This document shows positions 14,850 through 30,086 of a stretch of 64,000 bases of DNA, piece after piece (the stretch's first letter is position 1; the number at the start of each line of letters is the position of its first letter). Source of the stretch: Epiperipatus broadwayi (Eukaryota > Onychophora > Udeonychophora > Euonychophora > Peripatidae); the NCBI GenBank assembly GCA_028023455.1, contig JAQFVV010000141.1, forward strand, positions 1,496,056 to 1,560,055, given 5' to 3'. Position numbers and translations under genes: made by a program. Below the pieces are notes generated by a model that was not told the origin of the DNA, did not search any database, and worked only from the letters and a program-made list of their open reading frames with translations.

Positions 14850-15990
14850 TATCAATGTATATATATATATATATATATAATACAATTTTGATTAAAATTT
14901 GAATTTTGAATTGTAGAGTTTTTAAGTAATCTATTTGTATTATTTGTTCAGAAAAAAGCAATATGATACAAAACATTATACATTCTCCTAATAAACTTGA
15001 CCTGCTCATCCGATATAAATGACATTGGAATCCATTTAATTTTGATATTATTTTTATTTTTAGTTTTATTATATTGCTGATTCCTTTTAAATGTTTTAAT
15101 AATATTAGTAATAGCATTTTTATTATAACTAATTTTCAACAAATCATTAACAAATAAATTTACATTTTTTTATTTTGTCACTAGAATATTTTCATAATTG
15201 TTAATTTTGAAATAAGAATGACTTTAATCAAGGAAACTTATCACTTATTGGTACAATTGATTTATATGGAATAAAACCTATAATTTGAATTGATTTAATT
15301 GACATAAAATAATCCAAAGGTATTCATTACGTATAACTAGATTATCCAAGAATTTTGCGTATTTATATAATTCTTGAGTTATAACCCACTTTATATCCTT
15401 AATCTGATTTAATTCATTGGATAAATTTATCATTATATCTTTTTCTTTCACGAATAAAAATATCATTTACATATCTATGATATATTTTAATTTCTTGATA
15501 TTTCAGTTGCTTTAAGATATTACTTTCATAAGTTGATATAACAAAATTAAAATTTGGGCCATACCAGGAATGCCTATTGACCAACCATAACTGCTTTTAT
15601 AATATTCATTATTAAAATTAACACAAACATTTTTATCAATAACCTTAAATACTTTTAAAATAATATTTATAATATCAAATTTTATATTCTTTGAAACAAG
15701 AGCATTATAAACAATATTAATTGACTCAATTTGATCAATTTATATCTAAAGTACAAATTGTGTCATGTAACCCTATATTTATATTCTTGATTTTATTCAC
15801 AAAATCAAACAATGATGAAACAGAATATTCTCCTAAACCTAAAATATCTTAAAGTAATGATTCAATACATCCACATACTTGTTAGTAATATGCACCACCA
15901 AGGTCAACCATCAAACTTAGTGGATAATTTTCTTTATGTAGCTTTATATTCAAAAATATCCTTTGACAAATGACCTATGATAGATATAAA
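14850..15990 (-). mobile_element. Decayed PLE, left arm of a head-to-head pair
   Basis: Minus-strand PLE coding sequence, broken by stops. Reading leftward from 15990, it shows KENYPLSLMVD (about 15930), DTICTLDIN (motif A, about 15760), YYKSSYGWSIGIP (the YG.PMGSP box, about 15590), a block at 15278-15466 with IKWVITQELYKYAKFLDNLV (counterpart of the I.FT.E....LPFLDVL stretch after the catalytic box), and at 14948-15142 MLKISYNKNAITNIIK with IKWIPMSFISDEQV (post-RT linker). The same landmarks appear in the same order on the plus strand from about 15990, so the two copies are inverted about a centre near 15990. The copy ends at a TA run and (ATT)n array on the left. Confidence 0.7.
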
Positions 15991-17350
15991 TTACATTTTA
16001 AGCTTTGGACAATATATTGTTTCATCATCATTTAATTTTGTGGATAAAATTAAGAATATAAATATGGTGTTACATGACACAATTTGTACTTTCGAAATAA
16101 ATTAAATGTATGGATCAATTAATTATAATGCTTTTGTTTCAAAAAATATAAAGTCTGATATTATAAATTTTATTATAAAAGTATTGCAGTTTATAGATAA
16201 AAATATTTATGTTAATTTTAATAATAAATATTATAAAATGATTTATGGTTGGCCAATGGGTTTCCAGCTCTGAATCAAATTTGTAATTATGTTATATCAA
16301 CTTATGAAACTTAAATCTTAAAGCAATCGAAACATCAAGAAATTAAAATTTATCATGGATATGTAGATTTGTGGAAAACACTATATAATAATCAATTTAT
16401 TTAATGAATTACATCATGTTATGGATATAAAATGGGTTATAACTAAAAAAAATACAATTCCATAAAATTTGTGGATATTCAAGTTATACATTATGAATAC
16501 AATTTTAATTACTTTAATCAATTAAACCAATTGGACATAGACGTTTTATTCCATATGAAACACTTGTACCTATAAGTCATAAATTGTTCGGGTAAAAGTC
16601 ATTCTTATTTCAAAATGAAAAAAATATGCAAAAATTCTAGTGATAAAATAAAAATTTAAATTTATTTGCTAATGCTTTGTTGAAAATTGTTTATAATAAA
16701 AATGCTTTTACTAATACCATTAAAAAATTAAAAGAAATCAACAATATAAAAAAAAAAACTAAAACTAAAAATATCAAAATACATTGGATTACAATGCCAT
16801 TTATATCGGATGATAAGATCATGCTTATTGGGAGAAATAGTAATGATTGGGTCATATTGCTTTTATGTCAAAAAATAATAAAAATAGATTATTCAATAAC
16901 TCTAATATACATAATTCAAATTTTAATTAAAATTGTATTATATATAAATTGATATGTAAATGTACGTTGGAGAAGAGAATAAAAGAGCATATGCTTTTAT
17001 ATAATAGAATTAAAAAGAAAAACAATCAGGAAAAGATGTAACTAAACTTTCATCATCTGTTATATTTGATCATAATAAATCTTGTCAATATGAATTTAAA
17101 TTTCATTATAAAAATATAAAAAAGTTATGCAAATTGAACGTTGTAAAAATAAACGTAAGTCAAAAAGAGGTTATGTTGATTTCAAGAAATCGTCAAATGT
17201 TGATGAAGGGGCAATCATAAAATATTAAAATAACAGCATTGTGGGAGAAATTAAATTAAATTGAACTATGGGTATTATAAAAGGATGTCTTGTTTTGATT
17301 ATTCAATGCTATATCCTTGATAAAGACTACAATATCTATAGTTGAAAGTA
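15991..17350 (+). mobile_element. Decayed PLE, right arm of a head-to-head pair
   Basis: Plus-strand counterpart of the neighbouring copy. It begins near TTTCATCATCATTTAATTTTG. It carries DTICTF(R)-like motif A near 16078, then KMIYGWPMGF (YG.PMG box, 16236-16268), a degenerate catalytic box YHGYVDLWK (PLE consensus YVDD, second Asp replaced by Leu, about 16350-16380), and a linker block at 16677-16952 with MLKIVYNKNAFTNTIK and IKIHWITMPFISDD. It ends with a hammerhead-like motif at 17315-17349. An RTE copy abuts at about 17366. Stops and frameshifts are frequent. Compared with its partner it extends roughly 370 bp further at the 3' end. Confidence 0.7.
17315..17349 (+). ncRNA. Hammerhead-ribozyme-like motif at PLE end
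   Basis: Box TTGATAA, stem GACTA/TAGTT and then GAAAG. Against the hammerhead box CTGATGA the two differences are at positions that pair with each other in the known structure (C3-G8 becoming U-A). The same stem is present at 4516-4548. Stem I and III partners were not established by eye. Confidence 0.35.
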
Positions 17351-17365
17351 CTTCTAAAATAATTA

Positions 17366-19893
17366 TACTTTATTGTGGAGATTGATGTTGTATCGGACAG
17401 GGTGGCAAGATTAGTTTTACAACTTAATAGCAGATACCAAATGCAGATAATTCAGATTTGATTTTTATATGGATGTACAAAGGGCTTTTGATCAGAGTAA
17501 AAAACATTTTAAAACTGTTATGGGAGACTTTAATGTTAGAATTGGTAAACAAATGAAAGATGAAAGTGTTGTAGGTAATTTTGGTTATGGTAATAGAAAT
17601 GAGAGAGGACATAGACTTGTGGAGTTTGCAGAAAAAGAAAAACTTTAAATTATGAATTCTTTTTTTGAGAAAAATGTTAAAAGGAAATAGACATGGAAGC
17701 ATCCAAATGAAAGTACAGCAGAATTGGATTATATTTTGACTAACATAAATTACATATTTCAAGATTGTAATGTTCTTAATAAATTTAACACAAGAAGTGA
17801 TCATCGATTTGTAAGATGTAATATAGTTAATACAAAACTAGAGAGACAGAAAATATTAAAAAAAAACAACAATATTTTTAGTTGATATTTCTAATATTCA
17901 GAAACTTTTTAATAAATTGAAATTAGAACTTACAAATCAGTTTCAAGTAGTAATAGATTTTGAACATGACTCACATTTGAATGAAATTAATATGAAAGTA
18001 ACTGATACACTTTTAAAAACTGCAACAAAGATAGCTGGTAGAAAAAAGCAGCAATTGACCAATAAAATTTCTACTGAGGCTAAAGAATTTATGAAGAAAA
18101 GAAGAAATATGAAGATATACAAAAATGATGCATTAAGAAGGATTAAATATAGTTGAAAATTATATAAAACAATATAACTGTGAACTAGCAAGGAAAATTG
18201 TAGAAGAATATAAAAGTCTCAAGAATGTAAATCAACATTTTGATATTGGTAGAAAATTTATATCTGCAATAACAAAAAAAGATGGAATTATTACTAAAAA
18301 AGAGATGACATCATGAAATAGAAGACTTTTATCAAGAATTATATAGTAATAAAGAAAAAGCACCTCCTATATCTATTACATTTTCCGAATTTCCCAGAAT
18401 TATAAATGAAGAAGTGAGATATGCAATTAAGTGAATGAAGAAAGGAAAGGCTCCAGGTAATGATGGAATTATAATTCATATATAAAAAGAATCAAGTGAA
18501 GAAATACATTTTTTAGCAAAGTTATATACCAAATGTGTAAATAATAAACATAGACTAGATCACTAATGCAGTATTAATATTAATATTTTAAAAAAGTGAT
18601 AAAGAATATATTATATATTACAGATATATCAGACTTTTATCAGTTTTATACAAAAGTTTTACCAAGCTAATTACAACTCGTCTACAAAGAACCTTGGATT
18701 TCGACCAACCAAGAGAACAAGTTGGATTTAAAAGTGGTTTATGGCAGTATATCATATCCAGAAATAAGAAAAGTTATAAAAAGGAAAAATGAATATGAGC
18801 CCCCAATTTGCTTTGGATTTGTAGATTATGAAAAGACATTTGATTCTACAAAAATTTCTTCAGTGATTAAAACATTCGATCATCCAGGTATAGATCCAGG
18901 ATATTAGCATATTGTAAAAAAATATTTATAAAAATTCAACAGCTACAATTATATCACATAATGATACTAGGAAAGTCTACATTTAGAAGGATGTAAGACA
19001 GGGAGACTCCATATCCCCAATAATTTTTACAGCAGTGCTGCCAGATGTATTTTGTGGATTAACATGGGAAGCCAAAGGAGTGAAAATAAATGTAGATAAT
19101 TTAAGTCATTTATATTTTTCAGATGATGTAGTTGTTTTTGCAAATAATTCTTTAGAGTTACAGGAAATGTTGCAATAGTTATCAGAAGAAAGTAGGAAAG
19201 TAGGACTAAAGATAAATGTTACAAGAGAAAAGTATTGTTTAATGGATTTTCCCAAAATATGAAAATAAAGATTGATAATGAATTAGAAAAAGTTAACAGT
19301 TACAAATACTTCGATCAGATTATTAATATAGATGGAAACATAATGGATGAAATTAATATTAGAATTAAACTTGTTTGGAGTGCTTTTGTTAGAAATAACT
19401 TTATACTAAATGGAAATTAGTCTATGTGTTTGAAAATGAAGGTTTTTAATAAATGTGTTTTATCAGTTTTTACTTATGGATCTGAGACTTGGACCTTTAA
19501 TAGAAGAGCAATGCATATAATTTAGACCACTCAAAAAAGTATGGAGAGATGTATGTTGGGAGTAACAATAAGAGATCAAAATACAATATATGGGCAAGAA
19601 AACAAAGAGGTATTACTTACCTCACTGAAAAACATTAAAAGACTGAAGTGGAGTTGGACTGAACATATTTCTAGAAGAGATTATAATAGATAGACAATTT
19701 ATATCTTAAACTGGATTCCAAGAGATTGTTAAAGACCCAGAAAGAGTCCACATGTGAGATGGTTTGATGAAATAAAAATGTGAGCAGTGGTAATGTGCAA
19801 AGGAGAAGCTAAATATTGGAGAATTTGGATTGAATTTGGAAAGACATTCATCAGCAGTGAATTGATAATTGTTGTCGATGATGATGATGATGT
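17366..19893 (+). mobile_element. RTE-clade LINE copy 1, 5'-truncated and heavily decayed
   Basis: Homologous along its length to the better copy at 32798-35632, beginning at the point corresponding to about 33037 there. It lacks the first ~240 bp of the endonuclease and has a ~38-bp deletion after about 17453. Visible blocks: GDFNVRIG-like endonuclease motif (17526-17550), SDHRFV, VDYEKTFDS (motif A, 18810-18846), RQGDSISP (motif B) and FSDDVVVFANN (motif C, 19117-19150), then the C-terminal GSETWT and NWIPRDC blocks. It ends in GATGATGATGATGATG (19877-19892), the short tandem tail usual for RTE elements. It joins directly to the 3' end of a PLE copy. Many stops and frameshifts; no function expected. 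Confidence 0.85.
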
Positions 19894-20883
19894 ATATAAT
19901 TGAATATTTATATTAATTATATAATTGAATATGTATAGTGGACATAAACTATGAAGATAGTCTTAAGTGCTCCTCAGTGGATAATTTTTTTAAAATTTAT
20001 TTGATTACTGTATTTATAAATATCCAATTATATAATTACGTACATTGCTTTGAAGAAATACATACATTGAATTATATTATATATAAATTGAAAGAGATAC
20101 ATTTAACTCCATCTTCTTTGACATGCCTGTTTTATTCTTTATCTACCATTTATGCCATTCATGTTTATATTCTCTTTTTTTCATTATTTTTGAATAAATC
20201 ACATCACTGCATCATATGCACTGTTAACATCTCAGTATTGTGATTTGCTTATGGCTTTTCCATTTCTTTTTTTATTTATTACTCATTTCTATCTGTTTTA
20301 TGCCTATGGATAGGCTAGCTAGATCAGGCCTCACAGTAGGGTGACAAATGTAATGGGACCCCCATACAACCACTTTATTACCTTAGTTGTAACAATTTTC
20401 TGATGAGCATATTGTAGGAAACAACCATTGATTGGCTTTCCCCAATACAGACATCACCCCTCCACCTACAACAATATTTCTTGCTCATCAGAGGATGTAG
20501 CACCATAGAGACTGGAAACACTTAGAAATTTATGTGTTTTGTTTCCCAAATGGTGCAACTAGAGTTCCATCTCACTACAACCTAACTTACCTAGGTCTAG
20601 TTATGCCAGACATAGCTCAGGAGGCATGAAATTCTAGTGAACAAGTGCAATGAATAAACAAGTGGTACAAAAAATGAAACTGACAACTGAAATTAATTTT
20701 AAGTAACAACAGTTTTATTAAAAATGATATTGATAAGTCCTTCCAATAAAGTTCATCCATTTCAAATGAAGGTTCATTTTAATTTATTTTGGGTCAAGAA
20801 TTCAAAGGGTATTTTATCAAGTAGACATCTACCATTACTACATGAATATTTTAAACTATTTGTTACATATTTGTATATCCTAT
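19894..20883. other. Unassigned, partly GC-richer segment
   Basis: Bases about 20300-20640 are less AT-rich than the surroundings and contain an 11-bp inverted repeat, TCTGATGAGCA (20399-20409) against TGCTCATCAGA (about 20471-20481). This could be a small nonautonomous element, but no family is recognised and no coding sequence is seen. Confidence 0.4.
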
Positions 20884-21205
20884 TAGGTAGTTAAATAGGT
20901 AAGATTAGCAATTCCAGATTTGTAAAGCTTCTATAATTCAGTCAAGTATGGATGTGTATTTATGCACATAATTCTCATTATTTTACTCATACACAACCAA
21001 TATGCATGTAAGCATTTGTAATTCATATAGTACTTTATTATTTTAAAATTTATCACAGGTAGGTAAACAGGTAATATAAGAAATTCTGGGTTTGTGGACT
21101 ATTCATAATCCAGTCAAGTATAAATGTGCATTTATATGCATAAGTTTCATTATTTTATTCATACACAATCAATGAGCATGTAAGCATTTGTAATTCATAT
21201 AGTTA
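20884..21205. repeat. Tandem duplication, period about 175 bp
   Basis: Two copies of a segment with AGGTAGNTAAANAGGTAA, ATTCAGTCAAGTAT, TTATNCATA, CATACACAA and GCATGTAAGCATTTGTAATT in the same order. Confidence 0.75.
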
Positions 21206-21210
21206 TTTTA

Positions 21211-21512
21211 ATATAATGCATAAATATTTGTTATTTAGTCTGCCATAGATGTATATTTCTACACATAAGTTGATCAGCACTGTCATTTATAACACTAATT
21301 TAATTATTCAAGTATATAGCATGAATATTTGTTATTTGGTCTGCCACAGATGTGGCAGATGTATATTTATACACATAGGTTGATCAGAAGTTTCATTTAT
21401 AACATTAATTTAATTATTCTAGTATATAGCATGAATATTTGTTATTTGGTCTGCCACAGATATATATTACTACATATAATTTGATCAACAGTTTCATTTA
21501 TAATTTAGTTAG
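21211..21512. repeat. Tandem array, three copies of about 100-110 bp
   Basis: Three successive copies share AATATTTGTTATTTNGTCTG, CCANAGAT and TTGATCANC..TTTCATTTATAA. The middle copy has an extra small duplication (GATGTGGCAGATGT). It directly follows the 175-bp duplication. Confidence 0.8.
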
Positions 21513-24500
21513 TTATAGCTATATGTAATAGCTCAGCATTTCTAATTCTTACAGATATACTTATTTGTATATCAGCAATATAATGAGTTATAAGCATTTG
21601 TTTTTGTTTTATTTTAATTCAGATGTATCTACATATAAAAAGTTGATAATTTTGATTTACCTTATTAAAATGCCTTTTGATTATAGATGTTTAAGTCACT
21701 TATGTATTTATAATTTATCACCAATAAAACATTTTCACATAGCTATAATTATTCATAATTTAATTTAAGAAAGACATTTTTTTTTAGTTTCTTTTTTATA
21801 AACACACATAAGTATTGAATATTTCATGAAATTGTTACCTTCATTTTATCCATCTTGTTCCTTCATTTCAGATTAGTACTGCATTTCAAAAAGAGGTTGG
21901 TTTATTTGAGTTGAATGACATTATTTACTTTCCATAATGTTCACCCTGGAAGGTCTTGAAGGTTCATGGCTATGGACAAAGAGAGGAAGCTATTATGGTT
22001 AGCCTTCCATCATTATGATTTTTTATTAGTGCTTTTTTTCATCATTAGCAATATGACTGTAAATATTATATTCCAAGGTGAGAAAAACCAGTTGGCAACT
22101 ACACAGTTAAGCAACACTTAGATAAAAACATTTAACTTTTTAACTCTTTCACTTTTCTTACTTTTTAACTCCTTATAAAAAAGTCTCCTCTGAATTTCAG
22201 ACTCAACTATTTACACCCTAATCTCTGGATTGATTCAGCAGCACTCCCAAGATATCTGATTTGTTACACAGCTTTCATTTAAGGCTGAGTGATTTTATCT
22301 TCTTAAGAAATGGGCCACTACTTTTAGCAGGACAGAGAAGGAATCATCAGGATTAAGCCATGTTTTTCAATTTGATAACTTTGCCTCAAGTGATTATTAC
22401 ACTTTGTATGACAATATTGTTTCAAAAATTAAAAATGTAATATTTTAATAAATGCCAGCTTTAAATAAATACTTAAAGACATATTTATATCATAATTTAA
22501 AAATATAAAATCACTAATGAAGGTTTAACTTTTTTTTTCAATTATACAAAATATGATTTTCTTTTAACTTTAAACTTTTTGCTTTATTTAAAAAAATAGA
22601 ATCAACTTCTTTCAAATAGCCTTAAAATTTTAAATTTTTTCTATTAATGGTTCAAAAACTTATATGTGGGCCAACTGTGTACTTTGGTTAGCAATTTTTC
22701 AAGCATTTATTGTTATTATTATATTTTGATAATGTTTAATGCAAGGAAGGGGGTGGCTTATTACAGAAAGTGTTGTTATAATTGTTAGATTTATAGAAAG
22801 TTGTTTTATTTGTTTATAAGATAGTGTTGGCATTTGTTCGAATGGTTTTTTGATTTATTATTCATTGACACCCATCTATTTTACTAATATTATAGTCAGT
22901 GAAATATGTTTAATCCATAGCCATATTAGTTATGTTTTAGGTAGAATAATTTAATATTCATATAGCAGCATAATGTGTATGAATGTATCATTATCAAATT
23001 TTATTTTCATATTTTAATTACAATAAACCATATTAAACTTACAATAAAACATTTAAATTACAGTAATTATCTTTAATAATTGTGCAAAAAATATATTTTA
23101 TTTAGTGATTAATGGATATTTGAATTGGTAAATTATTTGACCAAGTTAAATAACATTATAAACCATTTTATTTAATAGTTAATTGATATTCATTTGTTTT
23201 AAAGTTGTAAAAAAAGTTCATTTTTTATTATTTGATTTGACTTAATTGTAAAGGTCAAAATATTTTTTAAGAAAAGATTTCTTGAATATTAATTACTTGA
23301 TCAAGTTCAAAAAATGTGGGAATTGAGATTTGGATGATCAGGTGACCTTTTTGATTGGTGAGGGAGATTTTTTTAAACTGATATCTGGTAATAAAAAAGA
23401 TTATCTTTTGTTTCAACAAGTTTACTTTTTCATTGCTGCTGCTATCAGATGTCTCTCTTCCAAAATAGTTTAAAGTGAAAGTCTAAAACAGTCTGTTCAT
23501 AGATCTCATTATAGGAACTTCAGACATTTAAAGCTTTATAGGATATGGCTGAAAAAATTATAAAGAAGGTATCAATCTCATCTCTTTTGTCTAATTAAAA
23601 CATTTAAATTAACACTTTCATTTTATTTAAAGATGTGCTTCTGTAATGTTAAACTTATGTTATTTCATTTACTCTTATTTATCTCTGTTAAAAATAATAC
23701 TAAAATGCATGAACTTTATAATTTTTTAACTACAATATGTGAACTCTATAATGTTTTGTCATCGTGGACACACATGCAGACTTTTTTAACAAAATTTACC
23801 TTGATAAGCTCTCTGTTTAACTTATATTTTACGTATACAAAAGTGAATTTAAAATTTAAAAGGACGCATGTACTTTATGATGTGTTTGATGTTTAATAAT
23901 TATTACGGAATGCTAACTTTATATCTTGTTTATGCTTATAAAATAATATATGTGTTTTATTAAAGAAATAAAGATATGACTTACCCAGAATAATTAATTG
24001 CTACTACTTACCAAATATAGATGCCTAAATTGAATAGGACTTTAATGTTACATATTTTTGTTCTCTTTGATATACGGATATATTAAAAAAATGTGTTAAT
24101 GTTCAAGGAAATACAAATTGCATGTGGACAATTATCAGCAACTTATTAAAGTTAATAATGCAAATGCGAGTCTATAAATTATGAAAGTGAATATTTTCTG
24201 CAGAAAATTATGTTAAGTTATCATTAAATTAAATACCCCTAGATGTGCTTAAAAATAAATAACAGAGTATACCAATTAAAAGCTGAAACTGTCTTTCCAC
24301 ATATTTATTACTATAAATATTTATTGTTGTATGTGATATGTAAGTAAACTCTATTGATTCTTGGATAAAGAACATTGGGACTTACTAAATTAATTGTGAA
24401 TTGTGGCTGTTTCATCCTACAAGAGTTATTTTATGTCTCATATTCGTATTAAACATGACTCGTTTTAGGATTCATCTCCACGTCATTCAGAAAGCTTGGA

Positions 24501-24652
24501 AAAGAACTTTACAAATGAACATTTTTTTTAAAGTTTAAAAAGAAGAATAACCTTTTACTTTCTGTTATTATTTGTGGTTATTGATACATAGGTATACAAT
24601 AGACAGCTAGATAGATGTATTTAATATTATATGTTTATTTATTTAATTTGCA
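21513..24652. other. AT-rich spacer, no gene supported
   Basis: Only short chance reading frames (for example 21565-21768 and 23633-23896) with AT-driven composition and no family resemblance. A possible 24-bp exon between a CATTTCAG acceptor and a GTTGGT donor at about 21871-21894 is too short to support. Confidence 0.5.
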
Positions 24653-24693
24653 GACTTCTAGACCTTCTCGGGATAGCATATCCACAAATGATG
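24653..24693 (+). other. Candidate small internal exon (unproven)
   Basis: A 41-bp GC-richer segment lies between TATTTAATTTGCAG (pyrimidine-rich tract and AG acceptor) and GTAGGC (donor). One frame reads TSRPSRDSISTNDG, without stops, in an otherwise stop-dense region; the Ser/Arg-rich character would suit a surface loop or phosphorylation segment. No parent gene is identified and no neighbouring exon was found. A chance arrangement is quite possible. Confidence 0.2.
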
Positions 24694-24859
24694 GGTAGGC
24701 TGCTAAAATTAATATTGTTTAAATATAATCTATTTTATTTAAAAGTGAAACAGATATATTTTTGGGTATATTGTTAAAGATAATGATTTAATTTTATATA
24801 TCTCTCTTTTATCTTGAAGTGAGAATTAATTTCAATAGTAGCTAGAGAATGAAAAAAAA

Positions 24860-25650
24860 AGAATATTCTGTTAGAGGTAATAAAACCTCATTTATTAGAT
24901 TATCACTATTTAAAGTATAAACACTCGTTCATAATAATTATTATTATTTAAATTTGAAACAAATGAATGTCTAATTTAAACTAAAAGTTTATATTTTAAT
25001 ATGTTATTTATCTGTCGTAACTTTCGCATATTATAGAACTTAGAATTGTTTTTCATACTCTTCTTTATGCATGTGTGTGTGTCTATTTTGTGCAATTATT
25101 ATATTTACTTAGTAAACATTTAGTTTTATATCTATTTCTGAATATAAATTTCGGATGTTGTCATATTCTAAAGAATTGAAGGGATGAGTGATTTATCTGT
25201 GTGTATTTATCTGTCAGTGTATAATGCTAGAAATGTAAAAGAGCTGTGAGAAAGGAAATTATTCTTGATACATTCTATGTTTGTAGGGATAGAATATTTT
25301 TTTCCTTAGTATATTTTTAAGTATTTTTCCATGTGTAGAGCCTATTTTAGATTGTATACGTACGTATTATGAAATAATATTTATGAAGTCAAGTGATGTT
25401 TTCCTATTGTTTGTTTGGTGATGAGAAAAAAATCCACCAATAGTGTATTTCAGATTTAAATAAGTTATTGTTAATATATTAGTGAAAGAGTTTACTCGCT
25501 CCTCATGTGCTGGGATTCCTCTCGAACGACTAGTTTATATTATCATAAAAATATAGCTCTGTGTAATTCAGTCAGTGGTCGGATAAATAGTTAATTTAAA
25601 TTCTTTATTGAATATTAGAATAGATATAGTGTTCTATTTGTTAGTTGGTT
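24860..25650 (+). mobile_element. Diverged PLE 3' tail
   Basis: Noncoding sequence clearly related to 55090-55680 and 62545-63120. Shared blocks in order are AACTTAGAATT, GTGTGTGTCT.TTTTG..CAATTAT, ATAAATTTCGGATG, ATCTGTGTGTATTTATCT, TTTGTAGGGATA(G/A)AATATTTT and CGTATTATGAAAT. No GIY-YIG frame is visible upstream. It lacks the CCAGATATAATGG minisatellite found after the other tails. Confidence 0.65.
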
Positions 25651-27188
25651 TATGACATTGTCTGAAATTAAATAATTATTTAATAATTCCTGAATAAATT
25701 GATAATGTGTAGAAAAGATTATTTTCTTTTATCATAGCTTAAGGTATGACACACACCCATAATGTCAGTAATATCACGGATATAAAGGTAAAATATTGCT
25801 AAGTTTATATATCTGAAAATAAACGTTATACAGTATATCATATTAAATTTGCCATAAGTTAGAAATCATCAGATCATCGGAATGATTAGTATTTGTTTCT
25901 ATTTTTTATTTTTTGTATGCCTGAAATTGTAGGTATTTAAAGTGATTATTTAATTAAGATTATTTAAAGCTGCTCTCTTGAAGCCAAGTATATTAATGTG
26001 CTTTACCCCAACAATTGATAGTATATCTTCTTAAAAGTGTATATTGTGCCCCATAATATAATGTATTATTTATTCAGTGTTGTATTTTGATAAAAATTAT
26101 TTAGATAGCCTGGATATTCAAAGTCAGAGTATTAAGGTATAATTTTTTTGCTAATTTACGTTTATAAATGTGTCAATAATAAATTATGTAATATGTAATG
26201 GGGATAATCCTAAATTTCAATTAATGGATTTGTTTGTAAATTTTAAAATTAAGGTAAACATCTTATTCTAAATTAATTACATTTAACTAAACCTTAAGTG
26301 TAAATAAAAGCTTTGTTTATTATTCAAAACTGTGTCTCGAGTTGTTCTTATATGCATTCAAATTCTGGTTTCCACATATCCACATTTCAAACATCTATTA
26401 CAAAATTAAGTATATTATTTTACGGTTTTTATATTAAATATGCTAAGGTCTATTAATATTGTTTCCTAGATCCAAACATTACATGAAATATTTTACCACT
26501 TGATAAACTTGTAAAAGTGTTGCCTAGTTGGTGTATTATTTAGATAGTGATGTGAAATTAAAAAAAAAAATACCCTATTTTCTCCATTATCTAATTGCTA
26601 GCCCAGTAAACATTATTCAATTTATTTCATTATATCTTATTATAATTTAGAGTTAAATTACTGGCTAATATAGTTCTTTAGTCTCACTGTGTTATAGATT
26701 CCCTTAGATCTGATTTTATATTCCCAGATGAACATTAATTCAGCTATTTAGATTAAGATGTGCTGAACAATAGAGTTATTCAGTGTTATGCTTTTCTATT
26801 GTGTCAGAGTTATATTGAGCTATTATAGAGTGTAACTGGTTGATGGAAAAGATCAAATTGACATTATATTTTGTTAGATGGAATAAATAAAACTCTACTA
26901 GTCTGTATCATTTGGTTAATTAATAAATAAGGTTTATATTTTATTTGATAGCTTATAATATTTCTTCCTTCGTTTATTTATATTCTATATGTTATGAACT
27001 TTCTGTAACCACCCACTGAGTGAAGCTGTAAGATAAACATAAGTAAAATAGTCTCAGCATTAATTATGAATCAGAGAAAATGATAAATCGTTCTATTCAT
27101 TAATAGAACTGGCGCCCATGACATTTGCTCATAATATATATATATGTTAAAACGAAGATTTGCACGGGTTAAATATATAAAATACATA
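25651..27188. other. AT-rich spacer, nothing recognised
   Basis: No gene or repeat family supported. Short (TA)n near 27138-27147. Confidence 0.5.
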
Positions 27189-27307
27189 TTTTTCGGGTTC
27201 ATCCGTGTTAAAAACTTTTAATATCAATTTACTGACGTTTCGACTTGTGTGACCAAGTCGAAACGTCAGTAAATTGATATTAAAAGTTTTTAACACAGAT
27301 GAACCCG

Positions 27308-27312
<5 letters not shown>
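27189..27312. repeat. Near-perfect palindrome, 59-bp arms and 6-bp spacer
   Basis: The left arm 27189-27247 and right arm 27254-27312 are reverse complements with one mismatch (CCG against CTG). Read outward from the centre, each arm runs CAAGTCGAAACGTCAGTAAA and ends in GAACCCGAAAAA. The core GTCGAAACGTC resembles the GAAAC-GTC side of PLE hammerhead ends, so this may be two abutting inverted PLE termini (inference). A (TA)n tract follows. Part of the arm recurs at 7217-7243. Confidence 0.9.

Positions 27313-27343
<31 letters not shown>
27313..27343. repeat. (TA)n microsatellite beside the palindrome
   Basis: Pure TA tract. To its right the sequence begins TGTAACC at 27344, the same kind of terminus seen in family C and family A/B. 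Confidence 0.9.
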
Positions 27344-30064
<2,721 letters not shown>

Positions 30065-30086
30065 ATATATATATATATATATATAT

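Noticed and set aside
17424-17804. Minus-strand frame opposite RTE copy 1 (also 33206-33406, 33741-34259)
   Set aside because: Shadow frames antisense to the RTE coding sequence; no family resemblance of their own.
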